Shown here: in pieces, positions 7,252-12,500 of the stretch
Position numbering within the stretch: the stretch's first letter is position 1
How the letters are laid out: every line of letters starts with the position of its first letter
Origin: Stramonita haemastoma
Lineage: Eukaryota; Mollusca; Gastropoda; Neogastropoda; Muricidae
Assembly: GCA_030674155.1 (NCBI GenBank)
Contig: CM060328.1
Location: 42,661,971-42,674,470, forward strand
Direction of reading: 5' to 3'
DNA: 12,500 nt
The notes under the pieces: model-generated
Told to the model about the DNA's origin: nothing
Seen by the model: only the letters and a program-made list of their open reading frames with translations
Database searches by the model: none
Program-made: the position numbers and the translations under genes

Positions 7252-7932
7252 GTATCACTTAGTCCATAGCAACTTGCCCTGTACACTGACACCTGACGGA
7301 GGTATGACATCACTGTGTTTTTAAATGAAAAGTTGTTGTTGCTGGATCATTACTCTGATAGCTTTACTATTCGAGTTTGTGTTCATTAATATGAGAAAAG
7401 TGCCTGAATATAATAATAATTATTGGTGCTGAGGCGGAACTTGTTGCCTGTCTGCTAGGCCTGTCGTCTGCAACATGCTTGTTTATGTAGGCCTAACCCT
7501 CACTCTAATCAAAGCAGAGTCTGATGCTGCTTACAGTCAGTACTGCTGCATGGAGTCTGTGGTCGTTGGAATTGACCAAAACTAGGCCTAGTGAAATAAA
7601 TGCGTGGCTTTGAGATTGATCAACATCATGCCATGCTATGGTGCGCGCGTGCGAGAAATCAATCAGTGCGCTAAGCCTTCCGTCTGACCTCGGTAACCGT
7701 GGCAGTATGAAAACGATTTGTCGAGGAAAACGAAACACACAAAAGCACGCCGTTGGTATGGTTAACGTGCTGGTCAGCATTCATTCTTGTGGCGCTTGTA
7801 TAGTGACTGGAATGGGGCTTTCACAGTCCTACCCTCTGGAGCAGTTGGCTCATTCACTTTGTAAAGCTCAAACCCCCAGGTGGGTTTAAAGATAGAGACA
7901 AGTCACAGTCACATGTGTTGGCAGGTTTGCAG
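7252..7932 (+). other. Proposed intron 1
   Basis: Begins GTATCA and ends TTTGCAG, 681 bp long. Its middle (7620-7860) is comparatively rich in CpG, as first introns near promoters often are. I found no convincing exon or RNA gene within it. The acceptor has a weak pyrimidine tract. Confidence 0.4.
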
Positions 7933-8124
7933 ACCAAAGTATCCAGGAAGGATGAAAGCAAAGAAAAGAGGAAGCTATATGGTGTGGAGTCTCCTTTGAA
8001 GACAGGGACTAGACTTGAAACAGATATCCGGAGACTTGATACTGTTTCAAAGTTCCGTGATATAGCATTCAGACAGCAAGGAAATGTTGATGTGATTGTT
8101 CGGTGTTGTGCAAAGACAGATCAG
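7933..8124 (+). CDS. Candidate second coding exon (64 codons), unrecognised gene
   Basis: Exactly 192 bp, open throughout in the frame continuing from exon 1. It is bounded by TTTGCAG|ACC and GATCAG|GTATTC, both phase 0. Joined residues 16-26 are SRKDESKEKRK, a basic-acidic patch that could be a localisation signal or linker. It is followed by LYGVESPLKTGTRLETD and IRRLDTVSKFRDIAF, the latter predicted helical, then RQQGNVDVIVRCCAKTDQ with paired cysteines at 70-71. Using the alternative acceptor 8 bp upstream (GGCAG at 7924) in phase 0 leads to a stop, so 7933 is favoured. The family is not recognised. Codon and residue composition are the most protein-like in the window. The rest of the gene would lie downstream, beginning perhaps at 10351. 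Confidence 0.55.
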
Positions 8125-8925
8125 GTATTCAGCTGCTTTTGTTTTTCTACCACTATTATTCCATCCTGGGGGTTTTTTTTATGAGGGGGTTGGTTTGGTG
8201 TACTCAGTTACTGTTTCACCTTTGTATTTCTTTAGTGTTTTAAATGCATTTGGTTAGTATTCTGTGATCTCTCCAAAACATGTTATTGCAAGTGATTTTT
8301 ATGCACTGCTCCTTTTAAAGGCGCAGAAGGGCAATGTAAAGACCTAAAAGGACACTGTCGCACATGGAGGATCTATGTGTCTTGCTTTTCAGACTGCAAC
8401 TGTCCAGGAAGTAACACTGTGGAATAATTACAGATAATTTCTCGCACTGACAAAAAAGTACAAGGCTCATATTCTCACAGAGTAAAATCACAAACAATGT
8501 CTTCTCTCTATTATAATATTTTACACACACACAAAAATGTTGCTGTCAGTGTTTATCAAGAAAATAATAATTGAACTGAACCAGTAGAGACACAGCTGAC
8601 ATCACGTAACTAGCAAGCAGCACTAGGGGCAGTCTCTCTTTCTGTCACTTAGATAAGCCACCCCTACTCTTGCCTCCTAAAACCTTATTCTTGGGATCAT
8701 ATGCTATGGGTTTTAAGGAAAAAGTAAAGTTTAAAGATGTGTTGTTGTTTTGTTCACCCTGTACAGCTGTAGACTCGTTAGTTTATCACCATGTCTATTT
8801 CATTCTTACCTGACTGATGATTCCATGTTTCTCATTTTATCCAGTTCTTATCTAGGCAGTGCAAACTCCTGTTGTTTTTTACATATGAACGCTGTTTGTG
8901 TTTTTTTCAACTTTTTTGCTTTGTA
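8125..8925. other. Noncoding stretch, possible intron
   Basis: No convincing exon, RNA gene or repeat of note. An acceptor-like TGCTTTTCAG ends near 8392, but what follows closes after about 14 codons (TAA) unless a very short exon is assumed. AT-rich unique sequence otherwise. Confidence 0.5.
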
Positions 8926-9036
8926 GTGGAGTCAGTGCTGATGTTACCTCCAGGGGGAAAATCCCTTTGAACTGGGATCTCAGTGGTGGCTTGAACCCCT
9001 ACTGTCAGATTGTAAGCTCAACACTGCTGCCACAAG
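8926..9036 (-). mobile_element. SINE copy F: tRNA-like head and linker only
   Basis: On the minus strand a tRNA-like segment has an A box TGGCAGCAGTG (9022-9032) and a B box GGTTCAAGCC (8988-8997). After it come the hairpin region (AAAGGGATTTTCCCCCTGG) and the linker GGTAACATCAGCACTGACTC, which aligns with the linker of copy D. The body and tail are absent, so this is a 3'-truncated or deleted copy. Its head differs from that of copy D, so it may belong to a related subfamily. Its 5' end abuts a C21 run (9037-9057). Confidence 0.7.
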
Positions 9037-9057
9037 CCCCCCCCCCCCCCCCCCCCC
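9037..9057. repeat. C21 homopolymer
   Basis: Twenty-one consecutive C between SINE copy F and the second SINE-like element. A potential i-motif, or G-quadruplex on the other strand. Length is likely to be unreliable in any assembly. Confidence 0.9.
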
Positions 9058-9068
9058 TTTCCATTTAG

Positions 9069-9363
9069 TAAAAAGGTAAAAGTGTCCCGTAACCTAGGTA
9101 GTCGTAAGGGAGTGAAGCATCAGAGACCTCAGCTTCTCTAGGGGCCAGCATATTGAGGGCGGCGCCCATCTCCTCTCCCTTGCTGCTTTACCTTCCCTGA
9201 CCCTAAAGAGGGCAGGTACCCGAATTACAGCTGGGTGAACTGGGTGACTGTACTGAAACCAAGGCACGCACAAACGGTCACCCATCCAACTGGTAACCAC
9301 GCTCGACACTGCTTAACAGATTTGGGGAAAGCAACGTTCTGACCATTAAGCTATCCCGCCTCC
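9069..9363 (-). mobile_element. Second SINE-like element: tRNA-like A-box segment joined to a 5S rRNA-like segment
   Basis: Read on the minus strand from 9363: GGAGGCGGGATAGC, then TAGCTTAATGGTC (tRNA A box, 9341-9353). Next is a 5S-like stretch at 9269-9316 with TTAAGCAGTGTCGAGC (5S box A) and AGTTGGATGGGTGACCG (5S box C). Beyond it is an unrelated body containing CAGCTGTAATTCGGGTACC and GGCGCCGCCCT. It ends CTTTTACCTTTTT, where five T (9070-9074) could terminate pol III. It is about 295 bp long and noncoding, with no other copy in the window. It differs from the other SINEs here in head, body and tail. The composite promoter is the evidence that it is a pol III retroposon; I did not match it to a named family. 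Confidence 0.65.
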
Positions 9364-10120
9364 TTATAATTATCTTACCCATATCTTACCCTTACCCCCC
9401 CCCCCTCCCCTTTAATTAATTTTACATGTAAGTTTGTTTCCAAGATTTGAAGTGTTAGTCCTCAGTGTTGACTACATATCGAGGCATCTGACCTGTCCAA
9501 AGTTGGACGCCCTGGGCCTGACTTGCCAGGTGCTTAACGGCAGTGTAATGCATTTGTGCCCATGAAATGACAGACAATAATAGAACTTTGCTGTCTGAGC
9601 GTTCGATGAAGAAGAAATTTATCTGACCTGTAAAGGCTTGATTTGTTTTTTCATATTATTACAGCAATTAAAAGCAAGATTATATTAATTGATTAGTAGA
9701 GTATTTTAATTTACATTATATGCTTAATTGTAAAATTTTGCCCTCTACAGTGCAACAAATGACTGATTGTCCTTTTTGGAAGGAACATATTTACTCTGTA
9801 CTGTATACATGTATTCATCAGGAAAAAAAAAACAACTAGGGCTAGGAATAAACAATGTCAGATTGTTTTCTTTCACATGTTGTCGATCAATAATGTAAAG
9901 GCTGATTGTTAGGCCAAAACATTTTTCAGTGTATTGGCTTATGAAGATTAGTTACAGCTAGTTTTAATTACTTAGTCATTTAAGGTTGTGGTGTTACTGT
10001 TAGAAATATTTCCGGGGACGAGGGGGTGGGGGGCTGTTGTTTTATTTCTTTAATTTTTAAAAATCTTGTTTCAAGAGATATGTGGTTGGTTGGGTTTTTT
10101 AACGTTTTCTGTCATGTTGC
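9364..10120. other. Noncoding AT-rich stretch
   Basis: No credible exon or RNA gene was seen. It holds a C11 run near 9395-9405 and short A/T runs. Otherwise unique-looking intergenic or intronic sequence. Confidence 0.5.
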
Positions 10121-10122
10121 CT

Positions 10123-10225
10123 CTTGCTCTCTCTCTTTCTCTCTCTTTCACACACACGCACGCATGCATGCATGCATGCATGCATGCATGCATATTGGCA
10201 CACACACACATACATATGCATGCGT

Positions 10226-10279
<54 letters not shown>

Positions 10280-10294
10280 TCACACACACACACA
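10123..10294. repeat. Compound (CT)n-(CA)n-(GCAT)n-(CA)n microsatellite
   Basis: CT units (10123-10148) and a short CA block are followed by about eight GCAT units at 10162-10193. After a TACATATGCATGCG bridge comes a (CA)n array of about 80 bp, ending near 10294. The GCAT block is self-complementary and could extrude a cruciform. Confidence 0.95.
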
Positions 10295-10350
10295 TTGATT
10301 TAGTATCTGACATGGAGAGCTAGATCAGTAAAGCAAACATGTACTTGCAG

Positions 10351-10502
10351 AGTGAACATGAAAACAAAATAGCTGCTTCTCTTCAAACTAGTGCATGGTA
10401 CAGGAAAATTGTCCACATGTATATATATAGTTCCTGCTCGAATTTCGAAGCTGATTTGACCAGTTCGTCACATCTTGGTTCAAAGACAAGTTCACGCACC
10501 TG
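10351..10502 (+). CDS. Possible third exon, weak
   Basis: ACTTGCAG|AGT opens a phase-0 frame compatible with the end of the exon at 8124. It stays open for 50 codons to a donor-like CACCTG|GTAATG at 10503, just before an in-frame TAA at 10504. It encodes SEHENKIAASLQTSAWYRK, then a mixed segment with several serines. The acceptor has a poor pyrimidine tract, an alternative donor lies at 10419, and a 2.2-kb intron full of repeats would be needed. No family was recognised. A chance open frame is quite possible. Confidence 0.22.
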
Positions 10503-10985
10503 GTAATGTTAAAATTTGGTCAGCAAAGTCACACATGTGATGGATTCAATAGCTACTTTAATTAATGAATGAGGAAGGGAAAGACGAAAAAGACAGCTGG
10601 CAAAGAAGATGAAGGATGACCCCTTCTGAATTGGTCATCGCCACCTAGTACTACACAGGTCAAGGTCATGACTCAGAGGGGTGTGTAGGGGGGGGGGGTT
10701 TTGGGGTTGGGTTTGTTTTTGTTTTTCTTTTAGTCTGCTTAGTAAAGAGGCCAAGCCTAATGCAATAGATAAGCCAAGTAGTATTCAGGTATGTGCGAGC
10801 AGTTTGTCATCAGGGTGAAAAGAATGAAGAAATTGTTTTTGTAGGAGATCCAGTGATATATAGTATACATGCAGTATCACTGCTATTTTTAAGCAATATA
10901 TAGCCTCATTTGATATTGTATGGTGTGTATGTTGGTGTATAATTGTGTGTGATTTTGTTTTGCTTAACTTTGCTTTGCTGTGTCT
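10503..10985. other. Noncoding stretch with G11 and T/G-rich DNA
   Basis: Contains a purine-rich patch (10570-10620), a run of about 11 G followed by TTTTGGGGTTGGG at 10687-10715, and T/G-rich sequence after 10918. I see no supported gene. Confidence 0.5.
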
Positions 10986-11200
10986 TTTTTTTTTTTTTTT
11001 AGTTTTATCTGTTTGGAGATTTTTTTTTTTTTTTTTGCTTGAGGGTGGGGTGGGTTTTTTTTTTTGGGGGGTTGTTTTTTTGTAGGGGATGATTTTTTTG
11101 TGTTAGAGTTTTTTTCAGTTGGGTAGTTCTTGGCTTTGTTGGGTTTGTTTGTTTTTGCTTTGTTTTTCTTTTCTTTTTTTTTTTTGGGGGGGGGGGGTGG
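10986..11200. repeat. T/G-rich, strand-asymmetric tract with G-runs
   Basis: Long T runs (about 18, 16, 11 and 12 T) alternate with G runs, including GGGTGGGGTGGG then T11 and G6 (11043-11071), and a T-run followed by G12 at 11174-11197. The + strand has almost no C. The first G cluster fits a four-run G-quadruplex pattern with one long loop. Lysine-rich reverse-strand frames are artefacts. Confidence 0.85.
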
Positions 11201-11346
11201 TAATTGTGGAATGTCATGGTCAGCTGAAGCTTTATTCTGAAATGTTAGTGAACCATTACCCTACTTTGTCTGTGAGTATAAACAGCAGAAGAATACATTA
11301 CATATGGCAGATTTATGTGGTCACTCTCCCAAGCTGTAAACTACAG

Positions 11347-11418
<72 letters not shown>

Positions 11419-11424
11419 ACACAC
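11347..11424. repeat. (CA)n array 5' of SINE copy G
   Basis: About 35 nearly perfect CA units ending in a CCACACACC variation, directly against the truncated 5' end of SINE copy G. Confidence 0.95.
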
Positions 11425-11427
11425 CAT

Positions 11428-11611
11428 CTTGCAGAACATCTTGCGCACACGTTAAATCCTGTTCTGCTTTTCGTAAGAGTAGGCCATCGTGTGCCGGTGA
11501 GAACAGATGACATTTACAAAACTGCATACACACGGGGACTGGATGTAAAAAAAAGGCATATGATTGCTTATTCCATTACCCTCGAAATAAAAGAATAAAT
11601 AAATTAATAAA
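11428..11611 (+). mobile_element. SINE copy G, 5'-truncated
   Basis: Begins in the body at CAGAACATCTTGCGCAC and continues CACGTTAAATCCTGTTCTGC, AGAGTAGGCCATCGTGTGCC, GGGGACTGGATGTAAAA. It ends in the tail TTACCCTCGAAATAAAAGA, then AAAT-like units. It is very close to copies C and D, so it is a comparatively young insertion. Flanked on both sides by (CA)n. Confidence 0.85.
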
Positions 11612-11623
11612 TACACACACACA

Positions 11624-11679
<56 letters not shown>

Positions 11680-11706
11680 CACCATCACCACACCACACCA
11701 CACCAC
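11612..11706. repeat. (CA)n and (CCACA)n array 3' of SINE copy G
   Basis: About 30 CA units follow the A-rich SINE tail. They pass into ACCATC/CCACA units (11676-11706). Continuous with the SINE tail. Confidence 0.95.
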
Positions 11707-11950
11707 TCTTAGTCTTTCACACACTCATTTACTAGTGTTTCAATAATTATATAAAATAATATAATAATATGATATACATATGTAAATCAAGTTGTTTTTT
11801 TAATTCACCTTGGAGCAAATAATCCATAGTTTTTTTTTTTTTCCTTTCTTAAGCAGAAAGTCATAGATCTATGAACAAAGCAAAAAAGATTTGAATGCTT
11901 TATTTTCATTTTAATTTACTTCTCGTTTGTTTAATGTCTATTCACTTTGA
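11707..11950. other. AT-rich stretch without a gene
   Basis: Contains AATAT/AATAAT units near 11745-11775 and T-runs. No coding frame or RNA gene was seen before the LINE fragment begins. Confidence 0.6.
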
Positions 11951-12500
11951 AGTGAAGGCATGCTTGTAGGGACCAAACACAAACTGTCTTCCGTCACAAC
12001 ATCTTCAATAGAATTTGGCAATAGGCCAGTTCCTCTATCTAGTGCTGTCAAGTATCTAGGGGTCGTTATCAACAACACACTCTCCATGCAAAAATTCATC
12101 ACCCAGACCTGTCAGTCATGCTACTATCAACTACGGCGTATTAGTGCAATTTGAAAGTACCTTTCCACTGATGCAACATCCAAACTTGTCACTTCTCTTA
12201 TTCTTTCACATCTGGACTGTTGCATTTCTCTGTTGGCTGGTCTACTGGCATCATCTATCCACTCCCTTCAACGTATACAAAACTCTGCAGATTGACTGGT
12301 CCTCAGAAAGAAAAAATCTGAGCACATTACCCCTCTCTTGCAATCTCTCCACTGGCTGCTGGTACCACAGAGAGTAAACTACAAGATCAGTACCCTCTGT
12401 TACAAATGTCTCCACAAAACAGCACCCTCCTACCTCTGTGAATGTCTTCACTTGTACACACCTTCTCGTATCCCTCCACTCCGCTGCAGATACCTTGTCC
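11945..12500 (+). mobile_element. 5'-truncated non-LTR retrotransposon (LINE) fragment
   Basis: Reverse transcriptase homology starts abruptly near 11957, in sequence corresponding to a point after the catalytic domain. Upstream DNA shows no related frame, which is the usual 5'-truncation of a LINE insertion. The element runs off the right edge of the window, so its 3' end and target-site duplication cannot be seen. Confidence 0.7.
11957..12500 (+). pseudogene. Reverse transcriptase C-terminal region, CR1/L2-like jockey superfamily, two in-frame stops
   Basis: Counting ATG at 11960 as residue 1, residues 1-64 include MLVGTKHKLSS and the conserved VKYLGV block (30-35), then LSMQKFI and CYYQLRRISAI. 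The frame is broken by TGA at 12152-12154 (position 65) and TGA at 12293-12295 (position 112). It is otherwise continuous to the window edge, with DATSKLVTSLILSHLDCC, SEHITPLLQSLHWLL (LHW at 130-132), QRVNYKISTLCYK and LYTPSRIPPLR. This order of blocks, ending in LHWLxVxQR...YK and Y-x-PSR-x-LR, is known from the region following the catalytic YADD motif in CR1/L2-type LINEs. The catalytic residues are absent because the copy is truncated. With no frameshift and only two stops, decay is moderate. Not functional. Confidence 0.85.

Noticed and set aside
7828..7892. tRNA-like sequence (TTGGCTCATT, CTTTGTAAAG, GGGTTTAAA) in proposed intron 1
   Set aside because: The B box is poor, the arms do not pair well and no SINE body follows, so it could not be supported beyond resemblance.
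8383..8437. An exon after TGCTTTTCAG near 8392
   Set aside because: The frame closes after about 14 codons and no good donor precedes the stop, apart from one implying an 18-bp micro-exon.
9269..9316. A genuine 5S rRNA gene
   Set aside because: Only the box A to box C part is present; the 5' half and the 3' end are missing and a tRNA-like segment replaces the 5' part.

Overview
This window looks like noncoding, repeat-rich nuclear DNA from an animal, most likely a marine invertebrate and plausibly a mollusc. The reasons are dense dinucleotide and tetranucleotide microsatellites, several copies of a tRNA-headed SINE, a decayed LINE reverse transcriptase, and short open segments flanked by spliceosomal splice signals. 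There is no long intact gene, no operon-like layout and no bacterial ribosome-binding pattern. The mollusc assignment is inference only.

Layout. 1-2050: two candidate + strand exons (250-375 and a terminal exon at 1853-1921) that agree in phase, with an opposite-strand candidate terminal exon (1037-1281) lying between them. 2050-4250: noncoding sequence with (GT)n, (TTTG)n/(TCTA)n and T/G runs, a SINE tail (2453-2508) and a minus-strand SINE (3312-3567). 4600-5553: two plus-strand SINE copies nearly back to back. The second (5166-5553) is the best preserved, with pol III A and B boxes. 5552-5955: a minisatellite of about 81 bp whose units each carry the palindrome CACGTG. 6066-7095: a (CT)n tract, a G22 run, a minus-strand SINE and a very large compound GT/CG/CA/GA microsatellite.

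7110-8124 is the most gene-like part. It has a promoter-like cluster (E-box, ETS site, TATA-like box), an ATG in excellent Kozak context, a 12-codon first exon with a donor, a 681-bp intron, and a 64-codon second exon with acceptor and donor, all in phase 0. I do not recognise the protein. A weaker possible third exon lies at 10351-10502. 8926-9363 holds a headless-tail SINE fragment and a second, different SINE-like element. The second element joins a tRNA-like A-box segment to a segment that aligns without gaps to the internal promoter region of 5S rRNA; this is the most interesting single observation. 10120-11710 is microsatellites, T/G-rich sequence and one more SINE copy sandwiched between (CA)n arrays. 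11957-12500 is the C-terminal part of a jockey-superfamily (CR1/L2-like) non-LTR reverse transcriptase with two in-frame stops, continuing past the window edge.

The gene pieces do not form a recognisable pathway. The recurrent theme is retroposon 3' tails adjoining, and probably seeding, microsatellites. All gene calls rest on splice-signal and phase reasoning alone, without transcript or homology support.
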